DNA from: Gordonibacter sp. 28C
GTDB lineage: Bacteria; Actinomycetota; Coriobacteriia; Coriobacteriales; Eggerthellaceae
DNA length: 64,000 nt
NCBI RefSeq assembly: GCF_003339845.1
Contig: NZ_PPTR01000006.1
Span: 124,001 to 188,000 of the forward strand
Reading direction: 5' to 3'
Shown one piece after another: positions 37,140 through 46,290 of the stretch. Below the pieces are notes generated by a model. It was not told the DNA's origin, did no database searches, and saw nothing but the letters and a program-made list of their open reading frames with translations. Position 1 is the stretch's first letter; each line of letters starts with the position of its first letter. Made by a program: the position numbers and the translations under genes.

Positions 37140-38728
37140 AAGGCTGCTCCCTCGGGGGTCTCGTGCGCGACGGGCGGCTGGGCGCCTCGCGCGGTTTCGC
37201 CGGCACGTGCGGTTTTCGGCACCGGCGTCGATTCGGCAAGACGCGCCGCGACCTCGTCGTCGGCCACCGTCGAATCCGGAACCAGCTCGATGCTCGCCGC
37301 GCCGCGCTGTTCCGGCTTGCGGCGGTTGCGCACCTTCAGAACGGCCAGCACGAGCGCCACGGCGGCGATGGCGGCCGAAACGCCGTAGGCCACGTCGATG
37401 CCGGCGGCGGTGGACTGCACGGGGCCGGCGTCGGCGTTGGCCGCCGTCACCATCGTCATGATGGTGACGATGAGCGCCGTCGATATGGCGCCGCCCACCT
37501 GGCGGCCGGTGTTGGAGATGGCGTTGCCGTGCGCTATCTGGTCGTTCTCAAGCGAGTTGATGCCCCAGGTGGTGATGGGCATGTTGGCCAGCGTCAAGCC
37601 CGACGACTGTACGACGTAGGCGCACACCAAGTACCAGATGGCCGTGGTCGACCCCACGAACGCGAGCGCCAGCATGGAACCGAACAGCCCGGTCAGGCCC
37701 ACGACCGCGATGACGCGCGGCCCGAACCTGTCGAACAGCATGCCGCTCACGGGGCTTAAGAAGATGGTGCACACCGCTCCCGGCGTCATGAGGATGCCGG
37801 TCTCGAACGCCGTCAGACCCAGCACGTTCTGCAGGTAGATGGGCAGGATGACGCTGCCCACGGACAGCGCCGAGTTGATGACCGTGACGATGACGGCCGA
37901 GTAGGCGAACGTCGGGCGCTTCAGCACGCGCAGCTGCAGCAGCGGCTCGTCGATGTGCAGCTGGCGCCGCACGAACCACACGAGCGCCGCCACGCCCACG
38001 ATGATGGGCAGCACGACCAGAGGGCTTCCCCACCCCAGCGTGCTCGCGCTGGAGAACCCGTACAACAGGCCGCCGAACGCCACCGTGGACAGCAGGATGG
38101 AGGGCACGTCGAGGTGCGGCCGCTTGAGCTCGCCCACGTTCGCCAGCAAAAAGAAGCTCACTGCCAGCACGATCACGGCCAACGGCAGCATGGCGCCGAA
38201 CATGGCGCGCCAGCCCATGGCGTCGATGATGCCGCCCGCCACCACGGGGCCGGCGGCCGGCGCGCAGCTCATGACGATGCCCGACATGCCCATGGCCGTG
38301 CCGCGCTTCTCGGGCGGGAAGATGAGCATGGGCACCACGGCCACGAGCGGCAGCTGCACGCCCGCGCCGGCCGCCTGCAGAACGCGGCCCACGATGAGCA
38401 CGGGGAACGACGGCGCCACCGCGCAGAGCGCCGTGCCCGCGATGAACGCGATCATGGACGCGAAGAAGAGCTTGCGCGTGGGGAACCGGTCGATCAGAAA
38501 CCCGCTGATGGGAACCATGATCCCGTTCACCAGCAGGTAGATGGACGTCACCCACTGCGCCGTGCCGGCCGTGATGTCGAACGTCTCCATGAGCTTCGGC
38601 AAGGCCGGGGAGAGGACGGTCTGGTTCAGGATGGCGAGGAACGCGCCGGCCAGCACGACCCCGATGATGGTGAGCTCCTTGCGCGTGGCCTTGTGCTGCT
38701 GCGCGGCCACCGGTTGTTCTGCTTTCAA
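37136..38728 (-). CDS. DHA2-family MFS multidrug exporter
   Basis: 530 residues from a TTG at 38728, the best fit to where the homologous part begins; the frame continues upstream with unlikely Arg-rich sequence. About 14 membrane segments (30-475) are visible, with the drug/proton antiporter motif C (GPVVAGGIIDAMGWR, about 160-175) and QWVTSIYLLV (about 55-65). Members of the EmrB/QacA group expel drugs and other hydrophobic compounds using the proton gradient. A charged tail of about 60 residues follows the last segment. A CBS protein gene is coupled downstream. Confidence 0.85.
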   Translation of the reverse strand: MKAEQPVAAQQHKATRKELTIIGVVLAGAFLAILNQTVLSPALPKLMETFDITAGTAQWVTSIYLLVNGIMVPISGFLIDRFPTRKLFFASMIAFIAGTALCAVAPSFPVLIVGRVLQAAGAGVQLPLVAVVPMLIFPPEKRGTAMGMSGIVMSCAPAAGPVVAGGIIDAMGWRAMFGAMLPLAVIVLAVSFFLLANVGELKRPHLDVPSILLSTVAFGGLLYGFSSASTLGWGSPLVVLPIIVGVAALVWFVRRQLHIDEPLLQLRVLKRPTFAYSAVIVTVINSALSVGSVILPIYLQNVLGLTAFETGILMTPGAVCTIFLSPVSGMLFDRFGPRVIAVVGLTGLFGSMLALAFVGSTTAIWYLVCAYVVQSSGLTLANMPITTWGINSLENDQIAHGNAISNTGRQVGGAISTALIVTIMTMVTAANADAGPVQSTAAGIDVAYGVSAAIAAVALVLAVLKVRNRRKPEQRGAASIELVPDSTVADDEVAARLAESTPVPKTARAGETARGAQPPVAHETPEGAAL

Positions 38729-39237
38729 AACTTGGTCACTGCCTTTCTTCGGAAAGAGCAGGCGCCGACGAGGCGTGCGGACGCGACGTTTGAGCGGCGG
38801 TCGAACGGAAAGCGCGGCGGTTCGCCTGCGCGGATGCTCGATCGCGTCGTGCGCCAACGGCCTTGCGGGCCCTATGCGGTTGGAAAGATTGGTGGGGTTC
38901 GAAGAAAGCTGCCGCTTACCACAGCATGTTCGAACGGGACGTCGTCGCCTCGGCGCGACGTGTCGGGAAGGCGGTCATCAGAGGAATCCCTTCCACACGC
39001 CCGCCTGCACGGGTTCCGCGGCATCGTGTCGCATCAAAGCCTCGCCGTGAAGCGCCGTCATGCCGTCTCACCCCTGTGGTTGCGCGCGCTGGGAGCGCGC
39101 TTTCTCGTCTCGTTCCCCTCAAGTATAGCGAAGTGAAAATACCCCGTACCTTCGAGAAAGTTCGCCGTTCAAACGAACTCCACATGACCGCGGAGCCTTG
39201 CCAGCCCGGTCGACGGAACGCCCCCGCCAAAGAAAAA
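38729..39237. other. Intergenic region upstream of the MFS exporter gene
   Basis: About 510 bp in which I see no credible gene; the open frames here have Arg-rich shadow composition. It must contain the promoter of the MFS-CBS operon. A TATACT hexamer lies on the minus strand at 39122-39127 without a good -35, which would give a leader of about 390 nt. No riboswitch class is recognised. Confidence 0.5.
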
Positions 39238-39277
39238 GGCGGCCGGTCCCGGCGACGTGTCGCGGGAACCGGCCGCC
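39238..39277 (-). terminator. Rho-independent terminator of the TtrA-like operon
   Basis: A GC-rich hairpin with arms GGCGGCCGGTCCC (39238-39250) and GGAACCGGCCGCC (39265-39277), followed on the minus strand by TTTTTCTTT. It lies about 40 bp after the stop codon of the molybdoenzyme gene. Confidence 0.85.
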
Positions 39278-39318
39278 GAAGCGCGCGGCATGGAAGGCGG
39301 GAAGCCACACGCGGACGA

Positions 39319-42300
39319 TCAGGCCTTGCGCACCTCCACGAACAGGTCGAGCTGCGCGGAGCCGCCGCCCACCGGGTCGCACACGCCGCCGCCTCCTTGG
39401 ACGGTGGGGTCGTCGGGCAGCAGCTCGTTCATGATGAGGCCGCGTCCGCGGCCTCCGGCGTAGCCGCTCTTCTGCTTGCCCGGCACGTCGCCGTCGAGCA
39501 CGCCGGATTCCTCCAGGTAGTCGGGCGCCGGCGCCAGCACCTCGCCGTCGACGACGAGGGGGCGGGCCCGGTACCCCGTCTGCCCGAACGAGAAGTTGCA
39601 GCCCACCACGCCGGGGCGGATGCCCTCGGTCACGCGCACGTGGCCCGATTCCGAGCCCATCGGGCCCGCCACCTTCACGGCGTCGCCGTTTGCCAGGCCG
39701 CGCACCGCGGCGTCGGCCGGGCACATCCACACGAAGTTCTCGGTGCCCGTCTCGCGCAGCCAGGGCGAGGCGATGGTGCGGTGCGTGCCGTTCGTGCGCG
39801 CCTTCCAGTTGACGAAGGCGAGCGGACGCTCGGCCGGGGCCTCGAACGCCGAGCCGTCGGCGTAGGCAACCGGAGTCGCGGCGGCCAGGCCGTCGAAGTT
39901 CTTCCCGGTGAGGGCGTTTTTCGTGGACGCCGTCTTCGGGTCGTAGAACGTGCACAAGCCGGCGTAGCGCGTCTTGATGAGGTCGCCCTCGTAGCCGTCG
40001 TCCTTCGCGGGGTCGGCCGATCCGAACCGGCCGCCGCGATTGAGCACGTAGACCACCTTCGGCCACTCGTCCTCGTCCACGGCCGCCTTCCATGCGTCGA
40101 GGTCGAACGCGTCGCCCAGCGCGCGGGCGCGCACGCGCTCGAACAGGGCCAGCTCCTCGGCGTCGGCGTCGGGCACCGGCTCGCCGGCGTAGGCGATGTT
40201 CGCGGCCATCTTCAGCCAATAGTCCTGCTCGTTTGAAAGCGGCGCCGTCTGGCCGCTGTCCTTCTTGCCTTTCGGCACGGCTCCCTCGCCCACGCCCGGC
40301 AGGCCGAGTCGTTCCATGATCTCCAGGTAGACGTCCTCAACCGATCGCGGGCCCTCGTAGGCGCGGATGGCGGGCTGGCCGAACTGGATGAGCTGGTACT
40401 GCTGGTTCGGGTAGATGGGCTCCTGGCTGAACCGCTCCAGATAGGTGCGGTCGGGCAGCACGAAGTCGGCGTAGCGGGACGTGTCGCCCACCTCCACGTC
40501 GAACGACACCAAGAGGTTGATCTTGTCCGTGTCGCACAGCACGTCGGCCATACGGTCGCCGCCGGGCGTGGAGTCGACGAGCGAATGGCGGTGGATGAAC
40601 AGCGCGCCCAGGTGGTCGTACACGTACCCCGCGCGCAGCGTGGGCACGATCTCGTGCGAGAGGTTGCCCGGCAGCGGGTACCACGGGCGCGGTGCCGGGT
40701 AGCCGTCCTGTTTGAAGTAGCTCGTCTTCTCGTACTCCGTCTTCTGGCGCGTGATGGGAATGCCCCAGCCTTCGTGCGCGTTCGGCACGGATTGCAGGTC
40801 GTAGCGCCCCGTGTAGGGGGCGAACTTCGCGGCTGCGGCGATGTGCCCGCCCTTCCAGTCGTGGTTGCCGATGAGGAAGTTGAGGTACGAGACGGCGCGC
40901 ACGGCGTCGTAACCGTTCGCGTGCATGGCGGGGCCGCGGTAGCTCATGACGCAGGCGCGCTTGCCGTGCGAGGTGAACTCGCGCGCCACGTCAACCACGT
41001 CGGCCACGTCGATGCCGGCCGCGGCGGCGTACTCCTCGATCGTGCGCTCGGCCAGGCGCTCCTTGAGAAGCGCGAACACGCTCGCAACCCGCGTGGGCTT
41101 GCCCTTCACGTCCACCACGCCGTCCACCTCGAGGTCGGCGGGGCCGCCGAGCTCGTCGGCCGCCACGAGCTCGCCGCCCGCGAACACGAACCGCGCGTCG
41201 TCGGCAAGGCCGCCCTCGCCCGAGCGCCCGAGCAGCTTCGCCGTGACCACGGGCCTGTTCGGCAGGTCGACGGCCACGAGGTGCGTGGCGTCCGACCAGG
41301 TGGGCTCGCCCAAGGCGGCCGCCGCCTTCTTGCCGGGCGCGCGCAGATAGGCTTCGTCGTAGCGTTCGTTCTGCACGATCCACGAGGCCATGGCGAACGC
41401 GAGGTCCGCGTCGTGGCCGGGAACGACCGGCAGCCACACGTCGGCCTTCGAGGCGCTGCGGCCCTGGCGCGGGTCCACCACGACAAGCTTCATGCCCCGC
41501 TCGCGCGCCACCGACAGGCGCGGCGCAAGCCAGGTCGGCCCCTTGTTCGCGGTCATGGGCTCGGTGCCCCAGATGATGAGGCACTCGCAGTGGTCGATGT
41601 CGGCGTACATGCGCTTGTGCCCCGTGGTGGGGTGCGTGCGCGCGTTGCCCATCACGCCGGTCATGCCGCACACGCCGCCGTGGTTGAAGTTGTTCACCGA
41701 ACCGAAGCACTTCTGCGTGAAGCGGTCGCCTATGAGGAACATGCGGTCGCCGCCGCAGCTGCAGAACAGGTTGGACTTCGGCCCCAGGTCGGGATGCTCC
41801 ACGTCGATGAGCTTGTCGGCCCATTTCTGAGCGAACGCGTCCTTCGCCATCTCTCCGGCCTCCACCAAGGCGACGTCGGCCTCCACGTCCTTCTTGGGAG
41901 CGTAGGCCCACCATTCGGCCACGCCCGGCGTGCCGAGCGACGGCGAGCCGTTCACGATCTCGTCGACAGCCTCGTCCCACGACACCGTCTCCCACTCGTC
42001 GGAGCCGCGCCCGCCCACGCGGCGCAGCGGCTGGGTGACGCGCAGCGCGTCGTGAGCGAGCTGGATGCCCGCCTGGCCCTTCAGGCAGATCATGCCGCCG
42101 TTGGTCGCGCGACCCTCCACGGCCATGGAGCCGTCGGGCGCGAGCGCGTCGACCGGCGCGGTGCCGTAGGACACGGGCGCGTAGGGCTGCGAGTTGAGCG
42201 GCGAGTAGGGGTTGCCGGATATCTTGCGCACGAGCGCCGTGGCGCCCTCCGCCGCGGCCGCGCCCTCCGCGGCGTCGGCCACGCGCACCTTGATGGTGCA

Positions 42301-42537
42301 GTAGGTGTTGCAGTTGTTGCACATGGACAGCACCACGTCGTCGGCACCGTAGGCATCGGACGCCCGGCCCCGGCCGTGCGGGCTGTCGGTCAGCGGGTCG
42401 TTCGAAGCCATGTAGGCGCCCAAGCCCGCACCGCCCGCCAGCGCGCCCAGGGCCACGGCGGCGCTCGCGCCCACGACCGCCCTGCGCGACGGCGTGCCGA
42501 ACGCCCCGCGCGAATCCTCGTTATGCCATTGATCCAT
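39319..42537 (-). CDS. Tat-exported TtrA-like molybdopterin oxidoreductase
   Basis: 1072 residues, ATG at 42537 after GGGAGGGCAACG. It has a twin-arginine signal (SRRAVVGASAAV, about 17-40) and a [4Fe-4S] site CNNCNTYC (Cys73, 76, 80) with a fourth Cys near 151. The molybdopterin-binding domains follow, with the presumed Mo ligand Cys290 in NHGGVCGMTG. The C-terminal molydop-binding domain is at about 900-1070. Length and the LGPKSN...FGSVNNFNHG region resemble the tetrathionate reductase (TtrA) branch of the DMSO reductase family. It forms an operon with NrfD-like and ferredoxin subunits; no TorD chaperone gene is adjacent. The substrate is unknown, and related enzymes in this bacterial family act on many organic and inorganic acceptors. 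Confidence 0.87.
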   Translation of the reverse strand: MDQWHNEDSRGAFGTPSRRAVVGASAAVALGALAGGAGLGAYMASNDPLTDSPHGRGRASDAYGADDVVLSMCNNCNTYCTIKVRVADAAEGAAAAEGATALVRKISGNPYSPLNSQPYAPVSYGTAPVDALAPDGSMAVEGRATNGGMICLKGQAGIQLAHDALRVTQPLRRVGGRGSDEWETVSWDEAVDEIVNGSPSLGTPGVAEWWAYAPKKDVEADVALVEAGEMAKDAFAQKWADKLIDVEHPDLGPKSNLFCSCGGDRMFLIGDRFTQKCFGSVNNFNHGGVCGMTGVMGNARTHPTTGHKRMYADIDHCECLIIWGTEPMTANKGPTWLAPRLSVARERGMKLVVVDPRQGRSASKADVWLPVVPGHDADLAFAMASWIVQNERYDEAYLRAPGKKAAAALGEPTWSDATHLVAVDLPNRPVVTAKLLGRSGEGGLADDARFVFAGGELVAADELGGPADLEVDGVVDVKGKPTRVASVFALLKERLAERTIEEYAAAAGIDVADVVDVAREFTSHGKRACVMSYRGPAMHANGYDAVRAVSYLNFLIGNHDWKGGHIAAAAKFAPYTGRYDLQSVPNAHEGWGIPITRQKTEYEKTSYFKQDGYPAPRPWYPLPGNLSHEIVPTLRAGYVYDHLGALFIHRHSLVDSTPGGDRMADVLCDTDKINLLVSFDVEVGDTSRYADFVLPDRTYLERFSQEPIYPNQQYQLIQFGQPAIRAYEGPRSVEDVYLEIMERLGLPGVGEGAVPKGKKDSGQTAPLSNEQDYWLKMAANIAYAGEPVPDADAEELALFERVRARALGDAFDLDAWKAAVDEDEWPKVVYVLNRGGRFGSADPAKDDGYEGDLIKTRYAGLCTFYDPKTASTKNALTGKNFDGLAAATPVAYADGSAFEAPAERPLAFVNWKARTNGTHRTIASPWLRETGTENFVWMCPADAAVRGLANGDAVKVAGPMGSESGHVRVTEGIRPGVVGCNFSFGQTGYRARPLVVDGEVLAPAPDYLEESGVLDGDVPGKQKSGYAGGRGRGLIMNELLPDDPTVQGGGGVCDPVGGGSAQLDLFVEVRKA

Positions 42538-42559
42538 CGTTGCCCTCCCGTCTTGCCGC

Positions 42560-43825
42560 TCACGCGGCACCTTCAACGCCATTGCCGACCGCACCTTCGC
42601 CCGCGCCCATCGCCTCAAGCGGCAGAAGGCGCGCGGCCAGCCCGTACAGGCCGATGGACAGCCCGAGCACGAACACCGCCACCATGATCTCGCCCAAGCT
42701 CGGCACGTACACCGGGGGCGCCATGCCCGCCAGCAACGGCACGGAGAAACCGGCCACCACCAGCACGTAGCGCAGCGCGAGAATGCCCGCCATGGCCGAC
42801 AGGGACGCGGCCACCGCCAGACCCGGCGAGCGCCGGGCGGCGCCCAGGGCCAGCAGCAAGGCCGGAACGACGAACCCGAGGCCGATCTCCCCGACCCAGA
42901 ACAGCGGCGCCAGGTACCCGCCCGTCATGACCGCCACCGCGTCGGCGGTTCGGGGATCGCTGGAAAGCAACGCGGGCGCCAGCTGGAAGAACACGCAGAG
43001 GGCGAGCGCGAACAGCGAGGCCGCGAACACGCGCGCAAGCCCCGTGCACGCCGCCTCGTCGGGACGGACGCCGCGCAGGCGGCAAAGCAGCCGGTAGACC
43101 ACGATGAGGAACGCCGCCGCCGTCACGACGGCCATGACGTAGAACAGCACCGAGGTGATGCCGCCTTCCCACAGCCCCCGCGCCTTCACCGCGGCGAAGA
43201 ACATGCCCGTGCCACCCGGAGGCCCCACGAACGACGTTGCCACGCCCACGCCCGCCAGCACGCGAACGACCAGGTTCACGTTGCCGCGATGCGTGTCGGC
43301 CCTTCGCCCGGCGGCGGTTTCGCCGGCTGCCGCGCGGGCCCCGCGATCGTTGTACAGCACGAGCGCGAACTGCACGACGGCCACCACCATGAAGAAGATG
43401 TACGCCTTGATCTCCCAGGCCAGGGGCGAGGACCAATGGAAGAACAGCAGCGTTCCCAGCGAATGCCTGATGGCGCCCAGGTCGATGCCGATGAAGATCA
43501 TCGACACGATAAGCGACACGATGCTGCCGCCCAGCGCAAGCCGCGCAATGGGCGCGAAGCGAGGGAGGCGCAGCAGGTAGACGAGCGCCGACACGAGGTA
43601 CAAACCGCCAGCCAAGCCCGAGAACCAGACATAGACCGCAACCCACAAACCCCAGGGCACGGCGTTGGTCGCGCCGGCCATCGACAGGCCGTTCGCCAAC
43701 CGGTCGAACATGAAGAAGCCGCCGGCCGCCAAGAGGGCGACCACGATAACCGCCCAAACGGCGGTTGCCCGGCGGGAAAACGGCTCGACGCCGAACGGAC
43801 GCCTTTTCGCTTGCGTGCGTGCCAT
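42560..43825 (-). CDS. NrfD/TtrC-like membrane quinol-oxidising subunit
   Basis: 421 residues from the ATG at 43825 (GAGGTGATCGCC upstream). About ten hydrophobic segments give the NrfD/PsrC fold (two four-helix bundles), with the early GLWVAVYVWFSGLAGGLYL motif typical of the longer NrfD branch. It would anchor the enzyme and pass electrons from menaquinol to the ferredoxin subunit encoded just upstream. It lies between the ferredoxin gene (5 bp gap) and the catalytic subunit (22 bp gap). Confidence 0.87.
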   Translation of the reverse strand: MARTQAKRRPFGVEPFSRRATAVWAVIVVALLAAGGFFMFDRLANGLSMAGATNAVPWGLWVAVYVWFSGLAGGLYLVSALVYLLRLPRFAPIARLALGGSIVSLIVSMIFIGIDLGAIRHSLGTLLFFHWSSPLAWEIKAYIFFMVVAVVQFALVLYNDRGARAAAGETAAGRRADTHRGNVNLVVRVLAGVGVATSFVGPPGGTGMFFAAVKARGLWEGGITSVLFYVMAVVTAAAFLIVVYRLLCRLRGVRPDEAACTGLARVFAASLFALALCVFFQLAPALLSSDPRTADAVAVMTGGYLAPLFWVGEIGLGFVVPALLLALGAARRSPGLAVAASLSAMAGILALRYVLVVAGFSVPLLAGMAPPVYVPSLGEIMVAVFVLGLSIGLYGLAARLLPLEAMGAGEGAVGNGVEGAA

Positions 43826-43830
43826 GGCGA

Positions 43831-44478
43831 TCACCTCAAATAGTAAACGGACGGTTGGGTACCCAGCTCTTCCTTCAAGCGGAATGCACGGGGCGAGGCG
43901 GCCATACGGGCGACCTTCGATGACGGATCGGCCAGGTCGCCGAAGTAGCGCGCGTCGCCGACACACGTCTCGCAGCAGGCCGGAGCCTCGCCCCGCTCGA
44001 TGCGATGCACGCAGAACGTGCACTTGCGCACGGTGCCGTACGTGGCGCGGTACTTGCCGCGCACGCCCCGGTCCACGCCGTACTCGGGCACGACCACCTG
44101 ATCGGCCGCCTGCATCTCGCCGGCGTAGCTTTCGCCCTCGTCGGCCGAGCGGGCCCCGTACGGACAGGCGGCGATGCAGTACTTGCAGCCGATACAGCGG
44201 TCGGCGTCGATCACCACGATGCCGTCCTCGCCGCGATACGTGGCCTGCACAGGGCACACGGCTACGCACGGCGGGTTCTCGCACTGCATGCAGGGGCGCG
44301 GCAGCACCTCGATGCGCATGTTGGGGTACGCGCCCGCCTCTTGCTCCAGCACCACGTTGTACGACACGCCCGGCGGCGTGCGGTTCTCCGCCTTGCACGC
44401 CACCGTGCACGAGTCGCACCCGACGCATTTCGCCAGGTCGATGACCATGCCCCAGTGCAGGGAGGCCGAATCCTCCAT
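43831..44478 (-). CDS. Four-cluster ferredoxin subunit (TtrB/PsrB-like)
   Basis: 215 residues, ATG at 44478 after GAGGAAAGAGGTGCCAAC. There are four sets of Cys motifs: CVGCDSCTVAC, CMQCENPPCVAVCP, CIGCKYCIAACP and CTFCVHRIERGEAPACCETC. They bind four [4Fe-4S] clusters that carry electrons between the NrfD subunit and the molybdoenzyme. There is no signal peptide, so it presumably rides out with the Tat-exported catalytic partner. It is the first gene of the three-gene operon. Confidence 0.92.
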   Translation of the reverse strand: MEDSASLHWGMVIDLAKCVGCDSCTVACKAENRTPPGVSYNVVLEQEAGAYPNMRIEVLPRPCMQCENPPCVAVCPVQATYRGEDGIVVIDADRCIGCKYCIAACPYGARSADEGESYAGEMQAADQVVVPEYGVDRGVRGKYRATYGTVRKCTFCVHRIERGEAPACCETCVGDARYFGDLADPSSKVARMAASPRAFRLKEELGTQPSVYYLR

Positions 44479-44878
44479 GTTGGCACCTCTTTCCTCAAGT
44501 TGACCCGCACGGCATCGTGCGGACTGCGGCCGCCGGCTCGCTCGAACGCGCGAGAGAAGCCGACGCGTTCGCGAATCCAGCCGGTTTGCGAGCCGTGCGC
44601 CTCCTTACCCTAGCGCTTGGCCGCAGCCGCTTGCGAAACGTTGATCCTCCGTATCGGTTTTGGCGGGAGCATGAGAAGAAACATGCCGTTCACCTGCGAA
44701 AACAATACGGTCGATCCAATATCGAAAAGCACTCCTCAAGGAGTGCGGAAAGGAGCCGGGCGCCACGGTAAGGGGAGGGGACACGTGGCGCCCGTCGAGC
44801 AAAGGCGGCGCCGAAGGGGGTCGGGCCGCCCGAAGCGCCTCCGCCTGCGATCGCAGGCGGGGCGTCGGGAACGTTGCG
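44479..44878. other. Intergenic region between two molybdoenzyme operons, with hairpins
   Basis: 400 bp without a credible gene. From right to left it holds a perfect 20-bp palindrome (44841-44860), a hairpin with arms CGGGCGCCAC (44757-44766) and GTGGCGCCCG (44785-44794), and the U-tract terminator at 44724-44746. The promoter of the TtrA-like operon must lie in 44479-44720; no convincing hexamer pair was found. Confidence 0.6.
44724..44746 (-). terminator. Rho-independent terminator of the PhsA/PsrA-like operon
   Basis: On the minus strand, GCACTCC and GGAGTGC arms (44729-44746) with a 4-nt loop are followed by TTTTC (44728-44724). It lies about 130 bp after the NrfD stop. Confidence 0.75.
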
Positions 44879-45745
44879 TTAAAGGAACAGCACGGGCAGC
44901 GCGGACAATATGACCAGCAGGCGCAGCAGGAAGCCGCCCACGAGCACGCCCGCCTCGCCGATGAGGCTCACCACCAGCGACGTGGTGGACGTTTCCACCC
45001 GCTTGGCGATGAACACCGGATAGCCCTCGATGAGAAACGGCGCCACCAGGCCCAAGATCACGATGCCGCCCCAGAACGCCGGGGCGTACTGCCCCGCTAT
45101 CAGGGAGTGCACCGACGCCGCGCCCTCGAAGCTGCCGGCGCTCACGATGACGAGCATGGTGAACAGCACCACCATCTCGATGGCCGAGAGGATGACGTGC
45201 GACTTCTTGATGAGCCACATGTGCTCGAAGCGCTCGCGGTCGGCGACGAGGCCCACGAGCGACGTGGCCGCAAGGCCCGCCGACAGCGCCGACACCACGA
45301 ACAGGATGGGCAGGACGGCGTTGTTCCACAGCGGGTACGCCTTCACCACGCCCAGCAGGAAGCCCGTGTAGGCCGCCACGGCGAACGCGAACACGATGCC
45401 GATCCACGTGAGCCACTTCGGCACCCTCTTCTTCAGTATCTCGAGGATGGCGGCCGCCAGCGTCACCGGCATGTAGATGCAGATGAAGTACACGCCCAGC
45501 GTCATGACCGAGCCCGGGTTCGACACGAGCCAGAAGAAGCGCAGCGGGTTGTGCAGGCCGGCCTCGGCGTCGATCATGAGCATGAGCAGGCCGATGCCCA
45601 CGAATACAGGCGCGATGATGCGGCCCGCCACGCGCATCTTCACGCTGTCGGGATACTTGGCCTCGACGAACGCGGCCGTCAGGAACGCCCCGGCCGAAGC
45701 GCCGGCCAGAAACAAATACCATGCGATCAAAGGTCCCCAAACCAT
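44879..45745 (-). CDS. NrfD-like membrane subunit of the PhsA/PsrA-like enzyme
   Basis: 288 residues with eight to nine membrane segments, starting MVWGPLIAWYLFLAG; ATG at 45745 after AGGTGATGAAACC. This is the short NrfD/PsrC type and closely resembles the subunit encoded at 56547-57422 (same start pattern and the LLRLLVILSALPVLFL-type end). It would transfer electrons from the quinol pool to the ferredoxin subunit. It is the last gene of the operon, 7 bp after the ferredoxin gene. Confidence 0.9.
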   Translation of the reverse strand: MVWGPLIAWYLFLAGASAGAFLTAAFVEAKYPDSVKMRVAGRIIAPVFVGIGLLMLMIDAEAGLHNPLRFFWLVSNPGSVMTLGVYFICIYMPVTLAAAILEILKKRVPKWLTWIGIVFAFAVAAYTGFLLGVVKAYPLWNNAVLPILFVVSALSAGLAATSLVGLVADRERFEHMWLIKKSHVILSAIEMVVLFTMLVIVSAGSFEGAASVHSLIAGQYAPAFWGGIVILGLVAPFLIEGYPVFIAKRVETSTTSLVVSLIGEAGVLVGGFLLRLLVILSALPVLFL

Positions 45746-45752
45746 GGTTTCA

Positions 45753-46289
45753 TCACCTCACGTAGTAGATCTTGGACTCGGTCAGGTTGCTCGCGAGCGG
45801 CTGCGCATGGTACTTCGCGATAGCCTGCGAGACGTCGCTTTCGGGGTCGTCCAGATCGCCGAACACGCGCGCGCCGGATATGCACGTCCCCACGCAGGCG
45901 GGCGGGTTGCCCGGCTCGCCGTTCTCGTAGCAGAAGCGGCACTTCTCCACCACGCCGGTCGATTCCTGCACGATGCGGGCGCCGTAGGGGCACGCGGCCA
46001 TGCAGTACTTGCAGCCGATGCACTTCTCCGGGTCCACCAGCACCACGCCGGAGTCCGTGACGTACGTGGCGTGCGTCGGGCACACCGCCGCGCAAGGCGC
46101 GTCCTCGCAGTGCTGGCACTGGGTGGGCACGATCTCGTTGTACACGTTGGGGAACTCGCCCGTCTCTATCTCGTGGAACTTGATGAAGGCCTCGGTGGGC
46201 TCCAGGTGGTTCTTCGCCTGGCAGGCCAGCCGGCAGGCGAAGCAGCCCACGCACTTCTTCGTGTTGATCAGCATTCCGTAGCGTGCCAT
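45753..46289 (-). CDS. Four-cluster ferredoxin subunit of the PhsA/PsrA-like enzyme
   Basis: 178 residues. Cys motifs for four [4Fe-4S] clusters are present: CVGCFACRLAC, CQHCEDAPCAAVCP, CIGCKYCMAACP and CRFCYENGEPGNPPACVGTC. It is the electron-transfer subunit between NrfD and the catalytic subunit. Its ATG lies 1 bp after the stop region of the catalytic gene, so translation is tightly linked. Confidence 0.92.
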   Translation of the reverse strand: MARYGMLINTKKCVGCFACRLACQAKNHLEPTEAFIKFHEIETGEFPNVYNEIVPTQCQHCEDAPCAAVCPTHATYVTDSGVVLVDPEKCIGCKYCMAACPYGARIVQESTGVVEKCRFCYENGEPGNPPACVGTCISGARVFGDLDDPESDVSQAIAKYHAQPLASNLTESKIYYVR

Positions 46290-46290
46290 G

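Noticed and set aside
38916-39308. A 130-residue minus-strand frame upstream of the MFS gene
   Set aside because: Arg-rich, no ribosome site, no domain, and it overlaps the terminator of the TtrA-like operon.
40585-42687. Long plus-strand frames opposite the TtrA-like gene, and similar ones at 46288-48459 and 2187-3932
   Set aside because: They have His/Arg/Val-rich composition without domains and lie exactly antisense to well-supported genes, a common artefact of high GC content.
44617-44913. A 98-residue plus-strand frame between the two molybdoenzyme operons
   Set aside because: It runs through three hairpins including a terminator and has no domain or good ribosome site.
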